From contig JAPLMG010000249.1 of the NCBI GenBank assembly GCA_026387165.1, positions 1 to 14,092 of the forward strand: 14,092 nucleotides of DNA, in the 5' to 3' direction. Of this stretch, positions 1 through 5,453 are shown piece by piece. The first letter of the stretch is position 1, and each line of letters opens with the position of its first letter. The notes below the pieces were generated by a model. The model saw only the letters and a list, made by a program, of their open reading frames with translations, searched no databases and was not told where the DNA came from. Made by a program: the position numbers and the translations under genes. The stretch is from Candidatus Omnitrophota bacterium (lineage in GTDB: Bacteria; Omnitrophota; Gorgyraeia; 2-01-FULL-45-10).

Positions 1-227
1 AGAAAGGTTCTGTATTGGAATTAAAATTGGGGCTGTATGGAGCAAATAACCCGGTGCACACAAAAGGTAAAGTGGTCTGGATAAAACAGCTATCTTTGGA
101 AGACGGCGCGCCTTACGACATGGGCATTGAGCTTACCGAAATAGAAGAAGACAATAAAAATACTTTTCTAAAATTTTTATGCGATCTGATATATAACCTA
201 CCCAAGGAGAGCGAAAATGTCAAATAA
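1..227 (+). CDS. PilZ-domain protein, C-terminal part (5' end outside window)
   Basis: The frame is open from the first bases of the window, so the gene starts upstream; the TTG at 15 is an internal codon rather than a likely start. The visible residues contain a 'GKVVWIKQL' strand, a 'YDMGIELTEI' strand and a closing helix. That is the usual end of a PilZ beta-barrel, the c-di-GMP-binding domain. The N-terminal half that would carry the RxxxR and [D/N]xSxxG ligand motifs lies outside, so c-di-GMP binding cannot be judged. The stop codon overlaps the ATG of the next lipoprotein gene (217), which suggests translational coupling. The assignment rests on a short stretch, but a second, complete PilZ domain at 4740-5450 shows the same strand pattern. 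Confidence 0.6.
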   Translation, partial: KGSVLELKLGLYGANNPVHTKGKVVWIKQLSLEDGAPYDMGIELTEIEEDNKNTFLKFLCDLIYNLPKESENVK

Positions 228-555
228 GGGCTTTATGGTACTTATCGCGGTATCCGTGCTGGCAGTATTTGCATACGGCTGTTCCATGCTTGAATCCATA
301 CCAAGCCCGGTAGAGGTCATGAAATATCCCCTTGGGAAGACTACCTTGAAGACCGGCATGACGAAGCAGGAAGTTGAGTCCAAATGGGGAAAACCGGATT
401 CGGTCAGCACCGTAGAGGACAAAAAAAGGTGGCCAGATCCCCGCGAAATGTGGGTATACCATTCACAAACCTCATCTATACCGATAGATGCCGACTATCT
501 CTCCAAGACCAGGTCACTCTACTTCGATGGAAACTACCTGACCGATCAGGAATAA
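217..555 (+). CDS. Small BamE/SmpA-like lipoprotein
   Basis: This 112-aa protein has a hydrophobic N-terminal signal ending in a lipobox (A-Y-G-C, Cys22), so it should be a signal-peptidase-II lipoprotein. The rest resembles the BamE/SmpA/OmlA fold: 'TTLKTGMTKQEVESKWGKPD' is the typical 'l..GMs..eV...lG.P' start, and it is followed by a tryptophan- and tyrosine-rich strand region and a C-terminal '..LYFDGNYLT'. In BamE the fold is part of the outer-membrane assembly machine, but many unrelated small lipoproteins share it, so a role in the BAM complex is not claimed. The start overlaps the preceding PilZ gene by 11 bases, with an 'aaggag' RBS at about 204-209. panD follows after 28 bases. Confidence 0.72.
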   Translation: MSNKGFMVLIAVSVLAVFAYGCSMLESIPSPVEVMKYPLGKTTLKTGMTKQEVESKWGKPDSVSTVEDKKRWPDPREMWVYHSQTSSIPIDADYLSKTRSLYFDGNYLTDQE

Positions 556-583
556 TAATAAAAAGAGCGGGCTATCCGATACC

Positions 584-940
584 ATGTTAAGAATAATGTG
601 CAAATCCAAGATCCATCGCGCAACCGTAACCAAGTCCGATCTGCATTATAACGGAAGCATAGGCATAGATAAGAAGCTTCTCAGGGCGAGCAATATCTAT
701 CCCAACGAAATAGTCCAGGTAGTGAATATAAACAACGGCGCGCGTTTCGAAACCTATGCCATAGAGGAGCCTGCCGGTTCGGGAACGATAGGACTATACG
801 GCGCTGCCGCCCACCTCGGAAAACCCGGAGACCTCGTAATAATACTCTCATACGGCCTGATCGATGATACGGAAGCAAAAAGCATTAAGCTTATCGTAAT
901 AAAGGTCGACAATAAGAACAAGATCAAAAGAACGAAATAA
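584..940 (+). CDS. panD: Aspartate 1-decarboxylase precursor
   Basis: This pyruvoyl enzyme decarboxylates L-aspartate to beta-alanine for pantothenate and coenzyme A synthesis, in the cytoplasm. The 118 aa align with E. coli PanD without gaps at the key places: Lys9 and His11 near the N-terminus, the self-cleavage pair Gly24-Ser25 in 'LHYNGSIGID', Arg54 that binds the substrate carboxylate, Tyr58, and the 'GLYGAAAHLGKPGDLVII' core. Ser25 is the residue converted to the pyruvoyl group. The length is slightly below the E. coli protein (126 aa). The ATG at 584 is preferred over the one at 596 because it reproduces the family numbering. The RBS is weak. It lies between a lipoprotein gene and def; no other pantothenate gene is in the window. 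Confidence 0.95.
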   Translation: MLRIMCKSKIHRATVTKSDLHYNGSIGIDKKLLRASNIYPNEIVQVVNINNGARFETYAIEEPAGSGTIGLYGAAAHLGKPGDLVIILSYGLIDDTEAKSIKLIVIKVDNKNKIKRTK

Positions 941-953
941 TCATGGGGAAGAG

Positions 954-1526
954 ATGGAGATAAAACACTTTCCGGACCCTGCTTTAAGAAGAAAGGGCGA
1001 GGATGTTAAGAGTATAGGGAATGACGAGAAGAGAGTGCTCGCCGATATGGCCGAAACTATGTACATGAAAGGCGGCGTAGGCCTGGCGGCCATTCAGGTG
1101 GGGATACGCAGGAACATGGTGGTTATCGATATAGGCGACGGCCTTAGAAAATTGATAAATCCTATTATATTAAAGAAGGAGGGCAGCGAAACGCAGGAGG
1201 AAGGATGCCTGAGCGTTCCTGAGAAGTGCGTAAACGTAAAAAGATCGAAAAAGGTAGTGGTTGATTATCTGAATGAGGACGGCCAGGCGATCAGGCTTTC
1301 GGCCGAAGGGCTCCTGGCGAGGGTTATTCAGCATGAAATTGACCACCTGCTCGGTAAGCTTATAGTCGATTACTTGAACCCGTTAAAAAAGATATGCAAC
1401 TCCTTGACCCTTCGGCCCTTCGACAAGCTCAGGGCCGTCCCGAGCAAGGTCGATGGACGACAAAAGCTCAGGGTCAATCCCGAGCAAATAAAATGCGTCG
1501 AGGGATTGACAACACGTGAATTATGA
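954..1526 (+). CDS. def: Peptide deformylase with repeat-derived C-terminal tail
   Basis: This metalloenzyme removes the formyl group from N-formyl-methionine of nascent proteins. All three family motifs are present: motif I GVGLAAIQ (residues 41-48), motif II EGCLS (83-87, metal ligand Cys85) and motif III HEIDH (127-131, two His ligands and catalytic Glu). The normal fold ends near residue 148 ('YLNPLKK'). From about residue 152 to the TGA at 1524-1526 the codons come from a dispersed palindromic repeat also found at 4415-4580, so about 39 residues look like an accidental extension. 'GGGGAAGAG' lies directly before the ATG. The stop codon lies within the promoter for the downstream csp gene. 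Activity is probably retained because all catalytic motifs precede the tail. Confidence 0.95.
   Translation: MEIKHFPDPALRRKGEDVKSIGNDEKRVLADMAETMYMKGGVGLAAIQVGIRRNMVVIDIGDGLRKLINPIILKKEGSETQEEGCLSVPEKCVNVKRSKKVVVDYLNEDGQAIRLSAEGLLARVIQHEIDHLLGKLIVDYLNPLKKICNSLTLRPFDKLRAVPSKVDGRQKLRVNPEQIKCVEGLTTREL
1404..1511. repeat. CCTTCGACAAGCTCAGG palindromic repeat, copy 1 (inside def 3' end)
   Basis: This copy starts 'ACCCTTCGGCCCTTCGAC' at 1407 and is almost identical to copy 2 (4415 onward) for about 40 bases. Both copies later carry 'GCGTCGA[A/G]GGAT.AC' at their far end. The internal arms CTTCGACAAGCTCAGGG and the reverse-complement-like parts allow hairpin formation. It supplies the last ~39 codons of def, and its end provides the ATTGAC of the csp promoter. 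Confidence 0.75.
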
Positions 1527-1534
1527 TATATACT
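1506..1534 (+). promoter_or_regulatory. Consensus sigma-70 promoter for csp
   Basis: TTGACA at 1506-1511, a 17-base spacer and TATACT at 1529-1534 match the sigma-70 consensus almost perfectly. Transcription should begin near 1541. The promoter overlaps the last codons and the stop of def. The leader from the predicted start to the csp ATG is about 210 bases and contains an intrinsic terminator. Confidence 0.8.
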
Positions 1535-1592
1535 ATATTGCATTAGTTAAACAGGTACTTAGTGCAAAATATCAACTGCAGAAGGTTTTAGC

Positions 1593-1632
1593 GCCATTCA
1601 GGACTTTGAACAAAGCCTTGAGTGGCTTTTTT
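1593..1632 (+). terminator. Intrinsic terminator within the csp leader (possible attenuator)
   Basis: The arms 1593-1608 (GCCATTCAGGACTTTG) and 1611-1626 (CAAAGCCTTGAGTGGC) pair with one mismatch and two G-U pairs, and are followed by six T residues (1627-1632). It lies about 50 bases after the predicted +1 and 120 bases before the csp start, so unregulated transcription would give a ~90-nt RNA. It may be an attenuator or the end of a small RNA. Confidence 0.75.
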
Positions 1633-1707
1633 GTTTGCCGTTGTTTTAGAGCGGCAAACAATCCGCCGAAGCATTCAGTCTATTTCTCATTGAATGCGAA
1701 GGCGGAT
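1633..1707. repeat. GTTTGC/AATCCGCC modular palindrome, copy A
   Basis: There are two adjoining hairpins. GTTTGCCG (1633-1640) pairs with CGGCAAAC (1652-1659). AATCCGCC..GCATTCA (1660-1676) pairs with TGAATGC..GGCGGAT (1691-1707). The element begins directly after the T-run of the csp leader terminator. Related copies lie at 2053-2120, 3786-3881 (inverted), 7309-7349 and 12134-12254. Confidence 0.85.
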
Positions 1708-1753
1708 GCACCTTGGCTTAATAATTAAATCGTAAAGGAGGTGAATAATTTAA

Positions 1754-1954
1754 ATGGCTGAAGGAACAGTAAAATGGTTCAATGACAAGAAAGGTTTCGG
1801 CTTCATAGTCGCCGATACCGGCAGTGATGTCTTTGTTCACCATTCCGCAATAGAGGGCGAGGGCTATAAGAGCTTGAAGGAGGGCGACAAGGTCCAGTTC
1901 GAGATCGTTAAGGGCCCCAAAGGTGACCAGGCAACAAAAGTTACGAAATTATAA
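1754..1954 (+). CDS. csp: Cold-shock domain protein (CspA family)
   Basis: This 66-aa single OB-fold nucleic-acid-binding protein melts RNA secondary structure and in some bacteria acts as a transcription antiterminator. The RNP1 motif KKGFGFI (residues 12-18) and RNP2 motif VFVHH (26-30) are intact, as is the N-terminal 'GTVKWFN'. The length is standard for the family. The RBS AAAGGAGGTG (1735-1744) is excellent and fixes the ATG at 1754. It has its own consensus promoter and a ~210-base structured leader with a terminator, the sort of long leader known for regulated csp genes. An AT-rich 8-bp inverted repeat spans its stop codon (about 1938-1967), but I do not see a convincing terminator there. 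Confidence 0.96.
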   Translation: MAEGTVKWFNDKKGFGFIVADTGSDVFVHHSAIEGEGYKSLKEGDKVQFEIVKGPKGDQATKVTKL

Positions 1955-2052
1955 TCTAACTTTTGCAGGCTTCACTTTAATCTTTCTGTAGATATTTTTA
2001 AAATCTCTTTTCACCGCAAAAAATAAAGATGATTTTTAGTGGGAGGAGCTTT

Positions 2053-2120
2053 GTTTGCTGTTGTTTGAGAGCGGCAAACAATCCGTCGAAGTCCCGCCAA
2101 CGGCGGGACGAAAGCGGATT
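2053..2120. repeat. GTTTGC/AATCCGCC modular palindrome, copy B
   Basis: GTTTGCTG (2053-2060) and CGGCAAAC (2072-2079) form the first hairpin. AATCCGTCGAAGTCCCGCC, a 3-nt loop and GGCGGGACGAA.GCGGATT (to 2120) form the second. The second hairpin is nearly the same as copy D at 7309-7349. It occupies the spacer between csp and yqeY; the rest of 1955-2147 is AT-rich and shows no gene. Confidence 0.85.
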
Positions 2121-2147
2121 TTATACGCGTGAACGAGGTTTAAATTT

Positions 2148-2594
2148 ATGACTACTTATGAGAAGATAGAGTCCCAGATGAAGGACGCTATGAAGCAGAA
2201 GGATAGCTTGAAGCTATCGGTGCTTCGCATGGCAATAGCGGCCGTTAGAAATACAGAGATCGTTAAAAAAGTTAAAAAGCTTGAAGAGCTCGACGTGCTG
2301 CAGGTGATACAGAAGATGATAAAAGAGCACAGGGAGTCTATATCCCAATTCGGGAAGGGCGGCCGCAGCGATCTTGTGGAGAAGGAGACTATGGAGCTCG
2401 AAGTGCTGCAAAGATATGTTCCGAAAGAGATGGGCCTGGAAGAGCTGACGTCTATTGTAAAGACGGCTGTGCAGGAGTCCGGATTCACATCCAAGGCCGA
2501 CGCGGGCAAAATCATGAAGGTAGTGATGGAGAGAGTAAAGGGAAAAACCGACGGCAAAATAGTCAATGAGATAGTATTATCTCTGCTAAAATAG
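2148..2594 (+). CDS. yqeY: GatB/YqeY-domain protein
   Basis: This 148-aa, lysine- and glutamate-rich helical protein matches the YqeY family (GatB_Yqey, PF09424) in length and pattern: N-terminal 'ESQMKDAMKQKDSLKLSVLRM', the central 'KMIKEHRESISQFGKGGRSDL', 'QRYVPKEM' and the C-terminal 'ADAGKIMKVVMERVKGKTDGKIVNEIV'. The fold resembles the tail domain of the GatB subunit of tRNA-dependent amidotransferase, which binds tRNA. The cellular role of free-standing YqeY is not established. The ATG at 2148 is preceded only by a weak 'cgagg'. It follows palindrome copy B; a TSUP-family gene follows after 83 bases. Confidence 0.92.
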   Translation: MTTYEKIESQMKDAMKQKDSLKLSVLRMAIAAVRNTEIVKKVKKLEELDVLQVIQKMIKEHRESISQFGKGGRSDLVEKETMELEVLQRYVPKEMGLEELTSIVKTAVQESGFTSKADAGKIMKVVMERVKGKTDGKIVNEIVLSLLK

Positions 2595-2677
2595 GAGCCT
2601 ACTTCAAAGCCGATACCGGCGTAGACCCCCGGGGTATGCAATGGTTAAGAGCGAAATAGAATAGGGAGAGATTAACG

Positions 2678-3037
2678 ATGATGCAGCTTTCTTACATATT
2701 ATTGGGTTTGATCGCCGGCACATTCAGCGGATTTATGGGCTTAGGCGGAGGAATACTGCTTGCGCCGGCACTCGTCTACATATTCGGATTGACCCAGCAT
2801 CAGGCCCAGGGGACATCTTTGGCCGTAATGGTTCCTCCTATAACATTGCTGGCGGCGCTTAAATACTATCATAGCGGCAACGTAAGGCTCGATATAGCTG
2901 TATTTATAGCTCTCGGCTTCGTGGCGGGAGGCTTAGTCGGCGCAACTCTGGTCCATGGGGTTCCGGATGCCGTATTGAAGAAGATATTCGGACTGATACT
3001 CCTGTTGGCAGGAGTAAAGATGTTCGTTTTTACTTGA
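2678..3037 (+). CDS. Half-size TSUP (TauE/SafE) membrane protein
   Basis: This 119-aa hydrophobic protein has about four membrane segments (residues ~4-20, ~24-38, ~48-64, ~74-95 with a last one at ~102-118). The first segment bears the TSUP signature 'GFMGLGGGILLAPALV', followed by the 'QAQGTSLAVMVPP' pattern. Full-length TSUP proteins (TauE/SafE, PF01925), which export sulfite or sulfonate compounds, have two such repeats and 7-8 segments (~250 aa). This is one repeat only, so it would have to dimerise. Single-repeat members are common, so it need not be truncated. The RBS 'agggagag' precedes an ATGATG; either ATG could start. The substrate cannot be predicted. Confidence 0.85.
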   Translation: MMQLSYILLGLIAGTFSGFMGLGGGILLAPALVYIFGLTQHQAQGTSLAVMVPPITLLAALKYYHSGNVRLDIAVFIALGFVAGGLVGATLVHGVPDAVLKKIFGLILLLAGVKMFVFT

Positions 3038-3099
3038 AAAGGCCTGCCATTCATTGTATATTGAGGGCACAAAATTAACAAAGGAAAGGGAAGTTTGAG

Positions 3100-3486
3100 A
3101 TGAAGAAGAGGCTGTTCATAATAACAGCGGTCATACTCGCAATATCCGTAATGTCGGTATCGGCTTCTTACGCCGCCGGGAAGGAAGGCTTTGGCACGAG
3201 GGTTAAGAATTTCTGGAAAAATCTATTGGGATATCCGGCAAGAGTGACTGAAGAATCCGCCAGCGTTGTGGCCGACACGTTGAAGAAAGGAGTCAGCGTA
3301 GTCACAAATGAGGTCAAAAGAGTTTCCGAAGTTACTACGGGCGACATGTCAAAAATAAAAGAGCTTATAACCGAGCCGATAACGGGAACCGCTGAAACTG
3401 CCGTAAAGGCGGCTGAAGGGGTTATAAGCATCCCCTCTGAAGCGGCCAAAGAAAAGACAGAAGCTCAAGCGACAGAGGCTAAGTAA
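3100..3486 (+). CDS. Secreted small helical protein of unknown function
   Basis: The 128 aa begin with a clear Sec signal peptide (KKR followed by a hydrophobic core, likely cleavage after 'SASYAA', ~residue 26). The mature part has no cysteine and is predicted to be a series of amphipathic helices rich in Ala, Val, Thr, Lys and Glu. It has a short aromatic stretch 'FGTRVKNFWKNLLGYPARV', repeated 'VxxVxxxV' heptad-like spacing, and ends in a Lys/Glu/Ala tail. I do not recognise a family. It may be a periplasmic coiled-coil or envelope-associated protein. The RBS 'aaaggaaaggga' is good. It is followed by the gene-free hairpin stretch 3487-3785 and a terminator, so it probably ends a transcript. 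Confidence 0.75.
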   Translation: MKKRLFIITAVILAISVMSVSASYAAGKEGFGTRVKNFWKNLLGYPARVTEESASVVADTLKKGVSVVTNEVKRVSEVTTGDMSKIKELITEPITGTAETAVKAAEGVISIPSEAAKEKTEAQATEAK

Positions 3487-3746
3487 TCATACCGTCTCTG
3501 CTAATTTTGCCACGCAAAATTAGTGCCTACGGGCTGTCTATCCAGTTTTCCTACGGAAAACTGGATGCCTACAAACTGCCGATAGCCTTGCGGGCTATAG
3601 CTTGTAAGGCTAAAGGAAAAGCCATTCTGCTTCGCCCTTCAGCTGATTATAGCCTATGGGGTCCGCCTTCGCCAAGGCTTCGGCGAGATTTCTTCGAAGC
3701 TTTAGCGAAGAAGAACTATGCAGCAATTGGCTTTAAGATGCTGCGA
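3487..3746. repeat. Gene-free stretch packed with consecutive inverted repeats
   Basis: No convincing gene lies in 3487-3893. There are successive hairpins: 3501-3510/3514-3523 (CTAATTTTGC, perfect, 3-nt loop); 3540-3551/3555-3566 (ATCCAGTTTTCC, perfect, 3-nt loop); 3582-3587/3593-3598 (ATAGCC); 3669-3673/3682-3686 (TCGCC); 3690-3696/3706-3712 (TTCTTCG); and 3720-3725/3739-3744 (GCAGCA). The first two are each followed by 'TGCCTAC...CTG.C', suggesting a duplicated unit. An open frame across 3507-3827 is a by-product of these repeats. Confidence 0.7.
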
Positions 3747-3785
3747 AGCCATATTTTTCTTCATAAAGGGGAGTATGGCTTTTTT
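3747..3785 (+). terminator. Intrinsic terminator before the M23 gene
   Basis: AGCCATA (3747-3753) pairs with TATGGCT (3774-3780), and the T residues run on to 3785. The loop is 20 bases, with possible weak internal pairing. It closes the hairpin array downstream of the secreted protein gene. Confidence 0.55.
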
Positions 3786-3881
3786 AATCCGCCTTCGCAT
3801 TCAATCCTTCGACAGGCTCAGGATTGATACTGAGCTTTTGTCGAAGTATCAACTAGAAATAGACTGAGTGCTTCGGCGGAT
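3786..3881. repeat. AATCCGCC palindrome copy E (inverted) with a nested CCTTCGACA repeat
   Basis: The outer ends AATCCGCCTTCGCATTCA (from 3786) and GACTGAGTGCTTCGGCGGAT (to 3881) are the reverse complement of copy A's core. In its loop sits a second palindrome with arms at 3807-3821 (CTTCGACAGGCTCAG) and 3830-3846 (CTGAGCTTTTGTCGAAG), from the same family as 1404-1511 and 4415-4580. One repeat has landed inside another. Confidence 0.85.
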
Positions 3882-3893
3882 AAGATTGGATAG

Positions 3894-4415
3894 ATGAGAA
3901 GTAAAAATTTAATATTGGCTGTGATCGTGGCCGCGACGGTATCAGTCACAGTCTTTTTATATGAGCCGGCTTCCATATTGCTCTACAGGGTAAAAGAGCC
4001 TTTCTTTTTGCGGCCTATAATTTCGGGCTCTTCCCGGATCATAGTGCGCAACGACGCGCACGGCTCGGGCGAGTTTGGAACCAAGAGGCGCAACGGCCGT
4101 TCTCACAGCGGCATAGATATACTGGTTCCCGTAGGGACGCCTGTATATGCGTCCAAAAGCGGGATAGCCTTCAGGGGCGAGGTCCCCACCGGATACGGAA
4201 AATATATAATGATCTACCACCCGGACGGCTATCAGACGTATTACGGGCACCTGTCCGACTGGGTTGCGCTGGCAACGAAGCATGTTTGCAGGGGCGAGCT
4301 TATAGGGTATGTCGGCAAGACGGGCAATGCGGCATCCAAGTCGATGCAGCCGCATCTGCATTTTGAAATAAGAAAAGACGGGGAGCCTCAAGATCCCCGC
4401 AGGTTAATGAACTAA
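3894..4415 (+). CDS. M23/LytM-family peptidase, membrane-anchored
   Basis: The 173 aa have an N-terminal membrane anchor (residues ~5-22), a short linker, and an M23 (LytM/lysostaphin-type, Duplicated_halfbarrel) zinc peptidase domain from ~45 to the end. The expected metal ligands are His71 and Asp75 ('HSGID') and His156 of 'HLHFEI'. Catalytic histidines would be His119 ('YYGHLS') and His154. 'GTPVYASKSGIA' and 'GYGKYIMIYHPDGY' are typical family strands. It should act on cell-wall peptide cross-links in the periplasm. No coiled coil or LysM domain is present, so it is a minimal version. The RBS is poor (ggatag). The stop codon is at the first bases of repeat copy 2. Confidence 0.9.
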   Translation: MRSKNLILAVIVAATVSVTVFLYEPASILLYRVKEPFFLRPIISGSSRIIVRNDAHGSGEFGTKRRNGRSHSGIDILVPVGTPVYASKSGIAFRGEVPTGYGKYIMIYHPDGYQTYYGHLSDWVALATKHVCRGELIGYVGKTGNAASKSMQPHLHFEIRKDGEPQDPRRLMN

Positions 4416-4580
4416 CCCTTCGGCCCTTCGACAAGCTCAGGGCCGTCCTGAGCAATGTCGAAGGACGGCAGGCTCAGGGTTAATCCTGAGCCCTTCGGCA
4501 AAAGCTCAGGGCTCATCCCGAGCAAAGTCGATGGGTGAGCAAGGCCTTTGATAAAGAATAGGCCGCGTCGAAGGATAACC
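4413..4580. repeat. CCTTCGACAAGCTCAGG palindromic repeat, copy 2
   Basis: It starts 'TAACCCTTCGG' exactly at the stop codon of the M23 gene and shares ~40 bases with copy 1. It contains several mutually complementary blocks (CCTTCGACAAGCTCAGG, CCTGAGC..TGTCGAAGG, AGCTCAGGGCT). It ends near 'GCGTCGAAGGATAACC' (4565-4580), the likely complement of the start (TTA.CCTTCG), so short imperfect terminal inverted repeats are plausible. It fills the spacer before the 46-aa lipoprotein gene. Confidence 0.75.
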
Positions 4581-4597
4581 ATTAGGAGGGCGTTCTT

Positions 4598-4738
4598 GTG
4601 AAGAGACTGGTCTTGTTTGTACTATTGCTGGCCGTGTGTGCAGCCCTGTTCGGCTGCGGCGAAACGGTTTCCGGAGTGGGTAAGGACGTGAACAGGATGG
4701 GGCGCGGAGTAAGCACTTTTCTCTTCAGGCAGCCGTAG
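4598..4738 (+). CDS. Entericidin-like small lipoprotein (GTG start)
   Basis: This 46-codon gene starts with GTG, with 'TAGGAGGG' at 4583-4590 as RBS. The product has a KR-led signal sequence, a lipobox 'LFGC' (Cys20 or so), and then a short mature peptide 'GETVSGVGKDVNRMGRGVS' ending at a TAG (4736-4738). The 'GxGxDVxxxGxxV' pattern is that of entericidin-type lipoproteins (EcnA/EcnB, PF08085), tiny envelope peptides whose general role is poorly known. The next gene's ATG lies one base after the stop, so it likely heads the operon of STAS-PilZ, channel and radical-SAM genes. Confidence 0.8.
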   Translation: MKRLVLFVLLLAVCAALFGCGETVSGVGKDVNRMGRGVSTFLFRQP

Positions 4739-4739
4739 C

Positions 4740-5450
4740 ATGCCGGCGCGATTCAGGGAGAGCGGGAATATAACGATCCTCGATATCGAAGGGAATGTCA
4801 ATATCAATTCTTCCGATATCATAGAGTCCGTAGGTCATCTTTTAAATTCCGGCAAATCCAACATCATATTTAACTTAAAGTACGTCAACCTCGTAGATTA
4901 TAGCGGGCTCTCGGTGCTCGCGATAGCTTATAAGAACGTCCTGAACCATAAGGGCAAAGCGAGGTTTATTATTGTCCCGGCGCAGGTAACGGAACTATTC
5001 AAGATGGTTAAGCTGGAATCCGTCTTTGAGACATATCCGGATGAGGAGAGCGCGATCAAGAGCTTCTACGAGGAGAGCGCCGAAATGGCTCACTTAAGAC
5101 GCAGGTTTAAGAGGCTGGAGATGCATCTGAAGGTAAAGTACTGGGTCGTCGGATCTCAGAAAAGGCCTAAAGTTTTTGAAGGCGAAGTGGTCAATATGAG
5201 CGCGGCGGGACTATGCATATTTTCCAAATACACCTTCCCCGTAAACAGCCAACTGGAGATAGAACTGATCCATCGCGGCGAGACAAGATTTTTGGATGCT
5301 GCCGCGAGGGTCATATGGATCGCGGATAAAGAATTGCAGCCCCACTTTTATCCCGGGATGGGCGTCGCGTTCGTTCATCTATCTCAAGAAAACGAAAAAC
5401 TCATCATAGACTTTATAGACAAGAATATAACCCATAGAGTCGAGCCTTAA
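4740..5450 (+). CDS. STAS-PilZ two-domain signalling protein
   Basis: The 236 aa hold an N-terminal STAS domain (about 1-108), as in anti-sigma-factor antagonists, with 'LVDYSGLSVLAIAY'. Ser55 occupies the place of the serine phosphorylated in SpoIIAA-type proteins. A C-terminal PilZ domain follows (about 118-232). The PilZ ligand motifs are complete: R121xxxR125 in 'RRRFKR' and N152xS154xxG157 in 'NMSAAG', so c-di-GMP binding is expected. The fusion would link a partner-switching (kinase/phosphatase) input to a c-di-GMP signal; the partner proteins are not in the window. The ATG follows the previous stop by one base without a clear RBS, consistent with coupling. The channel gene starts three bases after its stop. 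Confidence 0.9.
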   Translation: MPARFRESGNITILDIEGNVNINSSDIIESVGHLLNSGKSNIIFNLKYVNLVDYSGLSVLAIAYKNVLNHKGKARFIIVPAQVTELFKMVKLESVFETYPDEESAIKSFYEESAEMAHLRRRFKRLEMHLKVKYWVVGSQKRPKVFEGEVVNMSAAGLCIFSKYTFPVNSQLEIELIHRGETRFLDAAARVIWIADKELQPHFYPGMGVAFVHLSQENEKLIIDFIDKNITHRVEP

Positions 5451-5453
5451 GTT

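Noticed and set aside
1516..1728. 70-codon open frame on the + strand between def and csp
   Set aside because: It covers the promoter, the leader terminator and palindrome copy A, and it has no RBS and no recognisable protein pattern.
2156..2641. Minus-strand open frame of 161 codons opposite yqeY
   Set aside because: The Ser/Thr/Phe-rich product is the antisense of a Lys/Glu-rich helical protein; yqeY is clearly the real gene.
3507..3827. 106-codon open frame on the + strand
   Set aside because: It runs through six hairpins, a terminator and repeat copy E; the peptide merely translates these repeats.
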